Shown in pieces: positions 51,469 through 62,211 of a DNA stretch of 64,000 nt. Location of the stretch: positions 1 through 64,000 of the forward strand of contig NZ_BBCP01000002.1 of assembly GCF_001316105.1 (NCBI RefSeq), given 5' to 3'. This stretch comes from Thermogymnomonas acidicola JCM 13583. GTDB lineage: Archaea; Thermoplasmatota; Thermoplasmata; Thermoplasmatales; Thermoplasmataceae. Numbering within the stretch: position 1 is the stretch's first letter; every line of letters begins with the position of its first letter. Below the pieces are notes generated by a model. That model saw only the letters and a program-made list of their open reading frames with translations, did no database searches and was not told the DNA's origin. The position numbers were made by a program, and so were the translations under genes.

Positions 51469-52428
51469 TACACCCGGAAGTGGGCATAAACATGGCGATC
51501 TTCGCCATGTTCTTCGCCATCCTATCCACCGAGCTCATGGCTGCATCAGCCTTCATCTTCAGGTACAGCGAGGCGGAGAAGAAGGTCACGAAGTACATAA
51601 TACCCATATGGGAAATCACGGGGGGGACATTCTTTGTGTTCTATGCGGTGAACCTCGAGGCCCTTATCCCAGAGATAATCCCGTTCGTTGCGTACACTTT
51701 CGTTGCCTACATCCTCGTCTTCCTGATCCTCTACGTCCTTAGGAATGCCAGCATAATATCGGCCGAGTTCATATGGAAGAACAGGAGGATCGACAGGAAG
51801 CTCCTCTACAGGGCGTATTCGGTCATAACCTACGTCCTCGGCGTCATAGTCCTAATAATATACACGTCTGTGATCAGCGGCGTTGGCATCGACTTCCCAG
51901 CAAGGACATTCAACCTCGCCTCCTTCGTATCCTTCTTGCCGAATGACGGCTTCATCATAGGCTCCGCTGTCCTGCTCTTCGGCATGGCGTCCATATACTA
52001 CGCCCTGGACGTCAACAGGTTCCTGTCCCTTGCAGTTGTCCTCATCGGTATGGTAATAGCTGGCGTCTCTTACATCCACTTAGGTGATGTGGTGCACCCG
52101 TACTTCCTAACGATCCCTGTGGTGCTCACCATCGCAGCCCCCGATCATGCAGTTCAGCAGGAAGACAGAGAAGTTCGTGCACAACAAAATCGCCTTCCAG
52201 GGCCTGATTGCGGTATCTGTGTTCTTTCTCGCATACTCCGCATACCCGTACCTGCTTGGGAGGACGCTAAACATACTGACAATACTGAACAACAGCGCCA
52301 TGCAGACGCAGGTATTCTACACCACGATAGTCGGAGGCCTGATACTCCTGGCCCTATCGGTGATGTACTTCGACGTATACATGAAGAAGGGAGAGAGGGG
52401 GGGCGACATCGAGAGCACGGAGGCCTAA
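51459..52428 (+). CDS. cydB: Cytochrome bd-type oxidase subunit II
   Basis: About 322 residues, eight or so membrane helices. MIHPEVGINMAIFAMFFAIL and LMAASAFIFRYSEAEKKVTK fit the family N-terminus. Helices continue through VGIDFPARTFNLASFVSFLP to, after a 5-C run at 52138-52142, MMQFSRKTEKFVHNKIAFQG and a last helix LILLALSVMYFDVYMKKGE. It assembles with subunit I at the membrane. Divergence from bacterial CydB is large, so it was recognised mainly by its place directly after cydA. Confidence 0.75.
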
Positions 52429-52645
52429 GGTGCAGTCCCGTGCACCCCCCCTCATAATTCTTAGAGGGTGCATACGAGTGGAAGTGGTGTCTTCGCATCC
52501 TGCCTCACACCTCAAAGGTATCGTTGTCACCGTTAGTATCGTAGGAGGTCTCTCCGGCCATCTAGTCCCGTTTTCAGTGTGTGACCTGGTATGCTAACAG
52601 ACCTGAGTGAAAAGAGATAATTACTGTAACAGAGATTAAAGTCAG

Positions 52646-53707
52646 ATGAAATGTATCTTGCTTCACGGTGGCCAGGGCACGAGGCTGAGGCCCATCACGC
52701 ACACAGGCTCCAAGCAGCTCATTAAGATTGCGGGAAAGCCCGTGTCGAGGTGGATGCTGGAAAAGATCAGGGACCTCGGAATAGAGGAGTTCATAATAGT
52801 GCTGGGTGAGAATGATCCGAGGAGTGTCATTGACTACTACGGGGGGGACGGCTCAGCCCTAGGAGTTCGCATTAAATACCTGTACCAGGGGGGGAAGGCA
52901 CGTGGCATCGCTGATGCAATATACAGGTGCAGGGGGGGTATGGTGGGCGAGAACGAATTCATAGTTGCCCTGGGAGACAACGTCCTGATAGACCCGATAC
53001 CTGCAAGGATGGTTGAGGCAGGGAACTCGGTGCTGCTAGCAAGGGTCAGAGACCCGAGCAGGTTCGGAGTTGCTGTCATTTCCGAGGACAGGATCGTGAA
53101 GATGGTGGAGAAGCCGAAGGAATTCATTTCAGACCTGGCCCTCGTGGGCATATACAAGTTCAGCAGCGAGATCTTCCAAGAGATATCGAAGCTCAGACCA
53201 AGTGCCAGGGGGGGAGAGCTCGAAATCACTGAGGCTATCCAGGGTCTCATACAGGACGGCTTTGACGTTAATTATGAGGTCGTGGGCAACTGGTGGAAGG
53301 ACACCGGCACCCCCTGAGGACCTCCTAGAGGCCAACATGTACCTCCTGGACGCTATGCCCAGCGCTACATCAGCGGCAGCATTGTGGACTCAGAGGTACT
53401 CGGAAGGGTCTACCTCGGACAGGGCTCTAGGATCATAAATTCCAAGGTGATAGGCCCGTGCTTCATCGGCGAAAACACTACCGTGGCTGATTCCACAGTA
53501 GAGCCATTCTGCAGCATAGGCGATGGGGCCTCTATCGAAAGATCCAACCTTTCCTACAGCCTGGTGATGGACGGTGCCAGGATTTCCAGAGTGTCCCTGA
53601 CCAGGTCAATAATTGGGAAGAACGTGAAGCTCGAGAGGGCTGAAGGTAGCGAAAAAGGCGTCAATGCTGTCCTAGGGGGGGAGAACTCCACAGTCATCCT
53701 GAGGTGA
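52646..53707 (+). CDS. rmlA: Glucose-1-phosphate thymidylyltransferase
   Basis: Makes dTDP-glucose from glucose-1-phosphate and dTTP. MKCILLHGGQGTRLRPIT carries the G-G-x-G-T-R-L-R-P nucleotide site, KQLIKIAGKP the sugar site, VALGDNVL the metal Asp and VEKPKEF the conserved E-K-P. The C-terminal part is a left-handed beta-helix (NSKVIGPCFIGENTTVADST), as in archaeal long-form enzymes. Frames slip at a 5-C run (53310-53314) and near 53355. About 353 residues. First gene of the rmlA-rmlD-rmlC operon; rmlB is absent from the window. Confidence 0.9.
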
Positions 53708-53712
53708 TCCGC

Positions 53713-54574
53713 ATGAAGACGCTGATCATAGGCTCTGATGGACAGCTTGGATCGCAGCTGATGGAGTTCATGCCAAACCCCACAGGGGGGGCAAGCAGGA
53801 AGGGCAAGGACTCTATGCGGCTTGACATATCGGACGTACACGAGGTGGAAAACCTGATCCTGTCCGAGAAGCCGGACGTTGTGGTCAACGCGGCCGCGAT
53901 TACGGACGTTGACCTATGCGAGAGGGAGAGGGAAATGGCCCTGAAGGTCAATGGTATTGCGGTGAGGAGCATGGCCAGGGCCTGCTCTGTGATAGGGTCC
54001 TACTTCATCCACATTTCAACCGACTATGTCTTCGACGGTGAAAAGGGTATGTACAAAGAGGACGATGCACCGAACCCCCCCTTGAACTACTACGGCATCT
54101 CAAAGCTGTACGGTGAAGCCTCCGCGCTGGCATACGATGAGACGCTCGTTGTGCGCACTTCCGGTGTCTTTGGGTACAAGCAGAACTTCCCGCTCTTCGT
54201 CCTGAAGACGCTCCAAGGTAACGGCACCGTAAAGTGCATAGACTCCTTCTACTCCCCCCCAATACACGCCAGGCTGCTGGCCAGGGCTATCGCTGAGCTG
54301 CTGGGCCGGAGGCTACGGGATAATCAACGTATCCGGTGCAAGGATATCCAGATACGAGCTTGCCATGAAAATCAAGGAATTCTTCGGCATCGATACGGGC
54401 ACTGTGGTGCAGCAGCAGGGGGGGCAGTCTGGTATCGTGAGCGCGAGGCGCCCTCACGATTCCTCGTTGGACAACTCCAGGGCCAGGGCACTACTGTCCT
54501 TCGACTTCGAGTCTGTTGAGAGCAACCTCAGAACCATGAGGGAGGAACTCGGAAGAGAAACAATGGAGGGATGA
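53713..54574 (+). CDS. rmlD: dTDP-4-dehydrorhamnose reductase
   Basis: Reduces dTDP-4-keto-rhamnose to dTDP-rhamnose with NAD(P)H. LIIGSDGQLGSQLMEF is the nucleotide site, VVVNAAAITDVDLCERE the family motif, HISTDYVFDGEKG the T-D-Y-V-F-D-G signature and NYYGISKLYGE the catalytic Y-x3-K. Frame slips near 54310-54316, and the C-terminus continues YGIINVSGARISRYELAMKI. About 286 residues. Starts 5 bp after rmlA. Confidence 0.9.
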
Positions 54575-54580
54575 GTGGAC

Positions 54581-55126
54581 ATGCCTTTTGAGTTCGAGAA
54601 GACGGATATAGAGGGCGTTGTGGTTGTGAAGCCGAGGGTCTTCAGTGACGAGAGAGGTTATTTCACGGAGACCTACAAGAAGTCGGAGTTCTCGAGGGGC
54701 GGGATAGATGTGAATTTCGTGCAGGACAACGAGTCGTTCTCATCGGCACTCACGCTGAGGGGCCTGCACTTCCAGAGGAAACCGTACGAGCAGGGCAAGC
54801 TGGTCAGGTGCGTGAGGGGGGAGATCTTCGATGTAGCCGTTGACCTCAGGCCCAACTCCCGGACATTCGGGAAGTACGTTTCAGCCATACTCAGTGAGGA
54901 GAACAGGCACATGCTCTGGATACCTGAAGGCTTTGCCCACGGTTTCCTGGCACTCAAAGACTCTATCGTTGTCTACAAGGTAACGAATGAGTACAACAGG
55001 GAGAGCGAGGGCGGCATAAGGTGGGATGACCCAGAACTGTCGATAAAGTGGCCCATGCAACCGAGGTTCCTGTCGGACAAAGACAGGAAGTGGCCGACGC
55101 TGAGGGAATACATGAAGTCCTTATAA
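54581..55126 (+). CDS. rmlC: dTDP-4-dehydrorhamnose 3,5-epimerase
   Basis: 181 residues, intact. PRVFSDERGYFTETYKKSEF opens the cupin-like fold. Catalytic His lies in TLRGLHFQRKPYEQGKLVRC; GEIFDVAVDLRPNSRTFGKY carries the Asp of the catalytic dyad; WIPEGFAHGFLALKD and KVTNEYNRESEGGIRWDDP complete the active site. The ATG at 54581 is 7 bp beyond the rmlD stop; a GTG at 54575 is an alternative. Product feeds rhamnose-type donors to nearby glycosyltransferases. Confidence 0.93.
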   Translation: MPFEFEKTDIEGVVVVKPRVFSDERGYFTETYKKSEFSRGGIDVNFVQDNESFSSALTLRGLHFQRKPYEQGKLVRCVRGEIFDVAVDLRPNSRTFGKYVSAILSEENRHMLWIPEGFAHGFLALKDSIVVYKVTNEYNRESEGGIRWDDPELSIKWPMQPRFLSDKDRKWPTLREYMKSL

Positions 55127-55222
55127 ACACGCAATAGGGAACCGGTGTCTCACGTTGGCAGAAGTCGTTGCACTGGAGCCGAACTAGCAATTGCCTTTAT
55201 CGACCATGAATCCTCGCAGTAG

Positions 55223-56290
55223 TCAGGTGGACTTGATCCTCACGAGCTTCTGCAGATCCCGGTACATCTTCCTGACCGCAAACTGCCTTACGGGCTTAGG
55301 CATCATGGAGGCCAGTGAATACTTTATCCTGAAGAGCCTGAGACGTAAACTCTCCCCCCCAAGCGGATCAATTGGGACCAGGATGGTATAGAACATCTCT
55401 GGCAGTCCCACGTCCACGGGTTCACCGTAGAGCCTGAGCTTGAATTTGGCACCCTGTATCCTGCTCACTATTGCTTCCCGCACCCTCCTGTCCCTGAAAC
55501 TCGGGAGCACCTTTTCATATAACGCCACGGACTCCCTGTTCTTACCGATCTCATTCCTACAGTATGAGTCAAAATCCGCGTAAATCTTGGAATTGGAATC
55601 GCTCATAGCGTGAACCCTGTAGAGAGTGAGTGGCTTATCTATCTCCCGGATCCTTCCACCGGAATCCAGGGCACTCAGGTAAAGGAGTATATCCATTGAA
55701 GTCGCAATGTCGATCTGTCTGAACAGTTCCCAGTTTATGCACTTCTTCCTGACCGAGATAGATGAGTTGTTGAACGCCCTGGTTATTTCTGTGAAGGCAA
55801 CCCTGTTTCCGTTCTCATCCACTGGTACCAGGTTGTTATGGAGGTAGCAGAGTTCCGCATCCAGGAATTCCTGGTGCACCAGCTTCAGCTTCTCGGGCAG
55901 AAACTCATCATCATCCTCGAGGAAACATATCACCTCTCCCCCCCTGGCCCTCTGCACCCCCCCCTCATAGACCTTCCTGTATATACCCCCCCTCTCTGTG
56001 GAATTTATTATGATCACGCCCTTCTTTGAGAATTCCGCATCGAACTGTGGGTCTATGAAGTTCTTTACCAGTATTATCTCGAACCTGTCCCTGTCGAAAT
56101 CCTGGTTCAGGACACTCAGGAGGCACGGTTCGATGAACTTCCTCCTCGTGTATGCTATGACTATCACGCTGATCTCAACACCCTGTTGCCCTGCTTCACC
56201 CATGCCATCCTGGCTGAGCACCACCTTATCATCCTCCCGTCCGGAAACATATCTCCATTTCTTCAGCGGAACAGCACACACACCTTCCAT
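55223..56290 (-). CDS. Glycosyltransferase family 2 protein
   Basis: 355 residues in one frame. The GT-A core is EISVIVIAYTRRKFIEPCLL, RFEIILVKNFID, GEVICFLEDDDEFLPEKLKL (DDD metal site), NNSSISVRKKCINWELFRQI and DILLYLSALDSGGRIREID. The tail is basic (PKPVRQFAVRKMYRDLQKLV). 7-base C runs give Gly-Gly pairs at ERGGIYRKVYEGGVQRARGG, likely each one residue too long. True start may be the Met of MGEAGQQGVEISV. It is convergent with rmlC. Confidence 0.83.
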   Translation of the reverse strand: MEGVCAVPLKKWRYVSGREDDKVVLSQDGMGEAGQQGVEISVIVIAYTRRKFIEPCLLSVLNQDFDRDRFEIILVKNFIDPQFDAEFSKKGVIIINSTERGGIYRKVYEGGVQRARGGEVICFLEDDDEFLPEKLKLVHQEFLDAELCYLHNNLVPVDENGNRVAFTEITRAFNNSSISVRKKCINWELFRQIDIATSMDILLYLSALDSGGRIREIDKPLTLYRVHAMSDSNSKIYADFDSYCRNEIGKNRESVALYEKVLPSFRDRRVREAIVSRIQGAKFKLRLYGEPVDVGLPEMFYTILVPIDPLGGESLRLRLFRIKYSLASMMPKPVRQFAVRKMYRDLQKLVRIKST

Positions 56291-56842
56291 TCACCCACCG
56301 CAGTTCCTGATTTAATGATTTTGCTCAACAACATCTCTGGATTCTAGGGAGATCCTAGAGACCGTTTAAGCAGATCCCAGCGGTTTGGTGCCTAACACCT
56401 ATGTTCTCCACACACCTGTTAGGCTGGCCTTTGTTTGGGCCCTTTCCGGTACTTGGAACGCATGCTCAGATATGTTTCAGGAGCATCAGCGCATTTGCTC
56501 TCACTTGTGACCATTCTCTGTGTGCAATTTCTAGTTGAGAACCGGTATGCCACACACTTAGAGAGTTAACATTCACCTGTCTTCGGCGACCGGTCATTGA
56601 AACATCTTGATCGCTGGTACCAGAGTGAAACATTAAACCCACAGCCTTAGAGTGAGAGGATCGCGGAAAGGAGGCGATATTCCTTCAACTAACAATTCAT
56701 TCACATTAACCGCAATCCGTGTATCTTGGTAGCAAAGGCACATCATATCTCTAGGGAATTGCCCGTGGTTCACCTGCATCCCCCCCGGCCAAGTTCAGTG
56801 CTATGGCAATGTTTTAGAATTGTTCCCCCCCCTATTGAACAT
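56291..56842 (+). other. Intergenic region, nothing recognised
   Basis: About 550 bp without a protein-like frame, with two 7-8 base C runs near 56780 and 56826. Probable promoter for the plus-strand GT4 pair; no clear TATA box. Confidence 0.3.
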
Positions 56843-58112
56843 GTGAAGATCCTGAGGCTGAACTCCGTGGCTGGGCCTCCGGGCGGCGTGGAGGCCTACA
56901 TCGAGGGTGTTGACAGGATACTCTCAAAATACGGGCATGAGACAAGGACTATAACTCTCACAACGGGGGTGAGGCGGGAAAAAAGTGTAAACGAGATTGA
57001 GATAGTCTCCCCCCCACCTTCCCCTCTGACTAGAGCAATCAACGATGTGATCCCTTCCGATGAGGTCTACGAGGCCCTCCTCTCGGAGTACCGTACCTTC
57101 AGGCCCGACCTGATCCACCTGCACCACCTCAGGATCGGGTTCGCTAGCGTCGTGAGGTTCCTAAGGTCTGTGGAGGAGCCGGTCGTGTTCACAGCCCACG
57201 ATGCCCTCGCGGTCTGTCCCCTGTCGACGCTCGTGAAGCCAGGGAACGTGATATGCGAAGGCGGCGCATCGGTGAGGTGCGCCTTCACAGGCTGCAGGAT
57301 ACACAGCCACCTCCCATATGAACTGATCCTCTCCAGGGCCTTCAGGGAACTGTCAGAATCCTCAATCAGGGCCTTCATATGCCCCAGCTACGCGGTGATG
57401 CGGTACTTCTCAAGGTTCAACTTCAGGCCCACCGTACACCTCTTATCGTTCTCACACTTTGATCCGAAGCTCGTTTCCGAGGAGCCCAGGTACGGGGGGG
57501 AGATCCTGTCGCGAAACGGCGTAGGTTACATAGGCAGGCTCGATAAGTACAAGGGCGTGGACGACCTGATCAAGGCGTTCAAAATATTTTCCAAGAGGCA
57601 TGAGGGTTCAAGCTCCTCATCGCCGGTACAGGGCCGTATGAGGGCGACCTCAGGGAACTCGCACAGAGGCTGGGGGGGCTGGACAGCCAGGTCGAGTTCC
57701 TCGGCGAGGTCAGGGGGGGCGAGAGAAAGAAGAATTCTACGATTCCATATTCTGCAACGTCGTGCCTTCCAGACTCTGGGAGAACCTCCCTTTCTCGGCC
57801 CAGGAATCGATGCTGAGGGGGGGCATACCGACCGTGGGCACAAGGATCGGTGGCATACCGGAACTCATCGAGGATGGTGTAACGGGCTTCACCGTACCGG
57901 TGGGTTCCCCTGAAAGCATGGCGGAGAGGCTTGAGGCGATCCTGAGAAATGAGGGCAACAGCGTGACCGGCATGATGGCCATGGGGGGGAGGGAACGCAT
58001 CCTCAGGAACTTCACACCCGAGAGGCACTTATCGGGCCTCATGGACATCTACGGCAGGGTGCTCGGCGGCGATGAGATCCCGGACGGCTACGACCCTAGC
58101 CCGGTAGTGTGA
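56843..58112 (+). CDS. Glycosyltransferase family 4 protein
   Basis: GTG start at 56843: VKILRLNSVAGPPGGVEAYI, RPDLIHLHHLRIGFASVVRF and VFTAHDALAVCPLSTLVKPG, including a Cys-rich insert (CEGGASVRCAFTGCRIHSH). The donor domain is GVGYIGRLDKYKGVDDLIKA, FKLLIAGTGPYEGDLRELAQ, NVVPSRLWENLPFSAQESML and GIPTVGTRIGGIPELIEDGV, the E-x7-E region of GT4. Frames slip near 57600 and at 7-G runs at about 57710-57722. About 420 residues. Neighbour of rml genes, so a deoxysugar transferase is possible. Confidence 0.85.
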
Positions 58113-58455
58113 GATATCATCCGTTCCACGCCCAGGATCACCGTGACCGCCCTGGGTGTCAGGGCATCTTATCTCTCTGTCCCCCCTCCCTTCGCTACTT
58201 TCACCTGTGTTCCTAGCCAGCATCTCCCTCCCCCCCTGTGACACAGCTCCACTGGCCTTCCACAGAAGAGGTTGAGGCCCAGACCCTGGCAGCCCTGGTT
58301 TTTCAGGTCACACTGCGACGGCTACCCAGATCAAGGAAATGAGGCATTCACAAATACGCAGGCGCGGTACGCACCGCCTCCGGCTACCGGCACCACTTGC
58401 ATGAAGACCTGCGCTCAATTCGGCACGAAAAATTTTTCAGTGCAGCAATGCCAAG
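58113..58455 (+). other. Intergenic region, nothing recognised
   Basis: About 340 bp between two same-strand glycosyltransferase genes. A 7-C run lies near 58230. Only shadow frames. Confidence 0.3.
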
Positions 58456-59573
58456 GTGTTGAGGTTTCTCCAGATAGCTCACGGCAGGATTATACCTGAG
58501 TATTCCAGCGCCTACGCCATGCGCTGCCACTCTCTACTGAGGGGGGGACAGGAACGCAGACTGGTCTCCGTCGGCGGCACAGTGTGGAGGCACCAGGTCT
58601 CCGGCTACGCTGAACAGTTTCCATCTCTCCTCCTGATGGGGGGGGTTGCTGTGGCACGTGGTAACAGGTCAATGGAGATACTCATATCCGATGGGAGGTA
58701 TGTCAACAGGAGATACATTGGGAGGGTGAAATCTCTCATCCGGGACTCTGACGTGGTGGTCTTTGAGGGCCCATGGCAGTACCGGCTGTTCAGGGAGGAG
58801 CTGGAGGGGGGGAAGACAGTTGTCTATGATGCGCACAACCTCGAGGCTAACCTGAGGAAGGGGGGGAACGTATACCATGACAGGGTGAGGGAGATCGAGG
58901 GAGAGATCTCGAGGAACGCCGATGTCATACTTGTCTTCAGCAGGGAGGAGGTCGATGAATTCAGGGCCTACTACGGGGGGGTGAACAGCAGCAAGGTGAG
59001 GTACGTGCCACACCTTGAGGACCTCTCCGGCCACCCGTGGGCGGGAAAGGGGTCAAGGGACCTGGTGTTCATAGGTTCTGTGTACCAGCCGAACATCGAG
59101 GCCCTCCGCATCGTTGAGGCACTGGCCAGGGAAATGCCAGACGCCAGGTTCCACGTCATAGGCAGTGTGTGCAGTGAGGTGAGGTACAGGGGGGGGAGCA
59201 ACCTCATAGCCCACGGCATGGTGGACAGCGCCGAGAAGGACAGGATAATGTCCGGCTGTGCCGCCGGCCTCAACCCCCCCATCCTGACGGGGGCGGGTAG
59301 GAACCTGAAGGTCCTCGACTACATTGCCCATGGCCTGCCTGTGATAACAACGCCACTGGCGCGAGGGGGTTCAGGGAATACGGCATTGAGAATTTCTCGA
59401 TAGTAGCGGAGGCTGACCAGTTTGGTGAGGCGGTGAAGGCTATACTTTCAGACCCGGATCTTCAGGAGAGGATGAGCGGGGGGGCTGCGCTCAGGGCATA
59501 TGAGACGTTGAAACAGGTCGAGGGCTCTGCCAGTGTCGTTTCCATACTGAACGAGATATCTACCAGGCATTAG
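58456..59573 (+). CDS. Glycosyltransferase family 4 protein
   Basis: GTG start 58456: LRFLQIAHGRIIPEYSSAYA. VVFEGPWQYRLFREELEGGK and VYDAHNLEANLRKGG follow. Donor domain: RDLVFIGSVYQPNIEALRIV, ARFHVIGSVCSEV, LNPPILTGAGRNLKVLDYIA and PVITTPLARGFREYGIENFS after a 5-G run (59364-59368), where three Gs fit the family. About 372 residues. Many Gly-Gly pairs lie at 6-7 base G runs. Acts in the surface-glycan pathway; last gene of the set. Confidence 0.82.
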
Positions 59574-59918
59574 AACTGCAACCCAGTGACGCAATGCGAG
59601 CATGTGGCATGGTGCTGCTGGCCCGCCGTTGATGGCTTCACGTTGCTTCACACTCTTCACAGGCCACTCGTTTCCCGCAAAATCCTGCGGACACACTGCA
59701 CCACCTGGCCCCCCCATCGGCTGGGTTCTGGCCAGCGGACCATGTTCCACGCTGTGGGTAGAGAAATTCGGAGACTGTTGGCCCACCGTTCCGGGATAGC
59801 CATCGATATGGCGAGCAGTGTTCCTACATTACAGATACCGTCTCGAGCTCCGCAAGCGGTTTGTGTAAAACCGTCCACTGGCCGGTGGGTGCAGAGTCCT
59901 CCTTCAGGCCAGCTGAAG
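59574..59918 (+). other. Intergenic region between convergent genes
   Basis: About 345 bp. No protein-like frame or RNA recognised. Transcription terminators for the two converging genes are expected, but no clear poly-T tract is visible. Confidence 0.3.
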
Positions 59919-60727
59919 TCAGAGACCGTTACCTAGGGAGCAGTTCCAGAAGTGGCCCAGGGAGCCGAAGCATTGGCCCATGGGGAAGGACGCCTCTATG
60001 GCCTTCTGGAGGTACGACTTTGCTATCCTCACAGATTGTTCAAGGGACTTTCCCATGGCGAGGCATGCGCAGATGGCCGATGACAGAGTATCGCCGGTGC
60101 CGTGGGTGTTCCTCGTCTCGATCCTGGTGCCCGTGAACCTCGATACCTTCGATGCAACGAGGATGTCCGGGACTTCTTGCAGGTTCGTGTGCCCTCCCTT
60201 CATCAGGACGCTGCACCCGAACTCATCCCTTATCTTCTCCCAGCCCTCACCATGTCCTCCTCCCCCCCGTTTATCCTGATGCCCGATATCACCTCTGCCT
60301 CCGGCACATTGGGTGTTACGAGGGTGCACTGAGGAAGGAGGTTGCTCTTCAGGGAGTTCACCGCGGATTCCTGCAGTAGCCTGGCCCCCCCTGATTTCGA
60401 GACCATAACAGGATCGACGACTATGTTCCTCACGCCGTATTCCCTGAACTTCCCTGCGACGCTCCATATTATCTCGGAGGAGAAGAGCATGCCTGTCTTC
60501 GCAGCGTCTGTACCTATGTCTGTCAGGACGGCATCCATCTGGTCCTCTATGAACTTCACCGGCACTGGGTGTATAGATACGACCCTGCAGCTGTTCTGCG
60601 CCGTGAGAGCAACGATCACAGACATCCCGAAGGCCCTGAAAGCAGTGAAAGTCTTCAGGTCCGCCTGTATGCCCGCTCCTCCACCGCTGTCCGATCCGGC
60701 GACGGTGAGACACCTGGGTACGCTCAT
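59919..60727 (-). CDS. thiD: Hydroxymethylpyrimidine (phosphate) kinase
   Basis: Phosphorylates HMP and HMP-P in thiamine synthesis. CLTVAGSDSGGGAGIQADLK is the family signature; VDPVMVSKSGGARLLQ the phosphate-site motif; TPNVPEAEVISGI; and, after a 7-C run at 60262-60268, VLMKGGH and RNTHGTGDTLSSAICACLA with the catalytic Asp and anion hole. About 270 residues, the normal length of the stand-alone kinase. No other thiamine gene is near; the ThDP enzyme at 25 kb would use the end product. Confidence 0.9.
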
Positions 60728-61036
60728 TGCACACCCTTATGGAGAGAATACGTTAAATTCCTCCGGTCCGTCAGAATGCAGAGGGTAGCATGTACGGAGG
60801 AAGTGCCAAAAGGTGTGCTCCCCCAGTGCTGATCAACGGGCTCCCGCTGTACCTTGACATCTGGCCCGGCATTCCATCCAGGTGACCGGTGCCCAGCACA
60901 CTGGCGCCTCTTGCTAACACTCCCCCATACTCCCTGTGTCCTTGGACATCTGGTCTGTGCGGTAACAGCAACTCTTTCTTGCGACACCGTGTATTCAGGG
61001 AATTTTCCGTCACGTGAAACAGCACGTCGATCCGGC
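60728..61036 (+). other. Intergenic region, nothing recognised
   Basis: About 310 bp between two minus-strand genes. No protein-like frame. Confidence 0.3.
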
Positions 61037-62101
61037 CTACACCTGTTTATTTCCTGCCATGCTTTCGTCTTCGCCAGCTGCGTCCAGTGAACCCGGTCGG
61101 CTTGAACTCTTAGTGGCAGCAATGAGGCCCTGGATGTAGCCGATTGCGTGCAGCCTGCCAAGTATAGAGTAGCCCGGGACGCTCGCACTATCACCGTAAA
61201 GGGTGGGGGGGTGTGGTCCGTCCTCATTATCCCGGAGAAGCCTGTATCGAAGTAAGCCCTCATGCACTCTGCCATATCCGTCCTGCCCTGGTCTATGAAT
61301 GTCTCCTCGAAATCAGCCGCCGATCCCCCCCTGACGTCCCGGAAGTGCACGAAGAACACCCTTCCACTCGGAACGAGCTCCCTTATGACGGACGGCAGGT
61401 CATCTGTCATGAGGGTGAAGTTGCCCTGGCAGAGTGTGATGCCGTTCCTGGGGCTGCCGTTGATCCTGAGGAGTTTCCTGAAGGCATCTACAGAGTTCAT
61501 TATGCGTGCCACTCCCCTCAGCGAAGGTATGGGCGGGTCGTCCGGGTGCATTGCCAGGTTCACTCCAGCTTCCTCTGCAACTGGCACCACACGGTCGAGG
61601 AACCACTCCAGCGTTTCCCAGAGCCTTTCACTGCCCACCTTTCCAAGAGACGGTGGGGGGGTAGTCCTCCATGTCCTCCAGGTGAAAGGCCGTGGTGAGT
61701 GCACCGCCCCTTGTGGTCACGCTTGTCCTGCTCCTCACCCACCCGGTGCCAGCCATCCAGTTGTAGCACCAGACACTGATCCCGAGTTTACCCATGTTCT
61801 CTATCATCCTGAGGACATTCTCGAGTTCCTCTTCCCTGCCCTCAATGCCGTACCGTATCCTGTCCATGGGCGGGTTATCCTCTATGGCAACGAGTTTGAG
61901 GCCGAACTCGGACAGGTACCTCTTCAGTGAAGCCAGGGACCCGTAGCTCCATGGATCGTCAGACCTGTGCATCCTCCAATCAGAGAACCCCCTTGGCAGG
62001 ACGCCCACCGCCTCGTCCACACCGACCTGCTTGAGCAGTCTCAGGGCCCTGATATCACCTGTGTCTGTCACGATCTCCGCGATCCTGAACCTGTGGCCCA
62101 T
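61037..62101 (-). CDS. Mannonate dehydratase-like enzyme
   Basis: Joined from three pieces. The TIM-barrel region VCYNWMAGTGWVRSRT-like opening is followed by NLAMHPDDPPIPSLRGVARI, the UxuA metal-site signature, then INGSPRNGITLCQGNFTLM, FFVHFRDVRGG, DMAECMRAYFDTGFSGIMR and TDHTPTLYGDSASVPGYSIL, ending at 61037. Slips lie at 7-G runs 61655-61661 and 61205-61211. About 355 residues. UxuA turns D-mannonate into 2-keto-3-deoxygluconate, an intermediate of the Thermoplasmata Entner-Doudoroff route. Start ATG 62101 (MGHRFRIAEIV) with an AT-rich box about 25 bp upstream. Divergent from an MFS gene. A related sugar-acid dehydratase is possible. Confidence 0.8.
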
Positions 62102-62211
62102 AAGATGTGAACCGAATGCTGGAGATTTAAGCATTCTTTATACATATACAGATACTTTGTCCTCACGTATTCAATTAAATATCTTTAACTGGCTGAGAGT
62201 TAGGACAGCTG

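Noticed and set aside
57579-58048. Minus-strand open frames opposite the GT4 gene
   Set aside because: The plus strand carries family-typical GT4 motifs throughout; the antisense frames are low-complexity.
60728-61036. Extension of the mannonate dehydratase gene into this region
   Set aside because: The family C-terminus (PGYSILGRL followed by a short helix) ends at 61037; the open frame beyond is a frameshift product.
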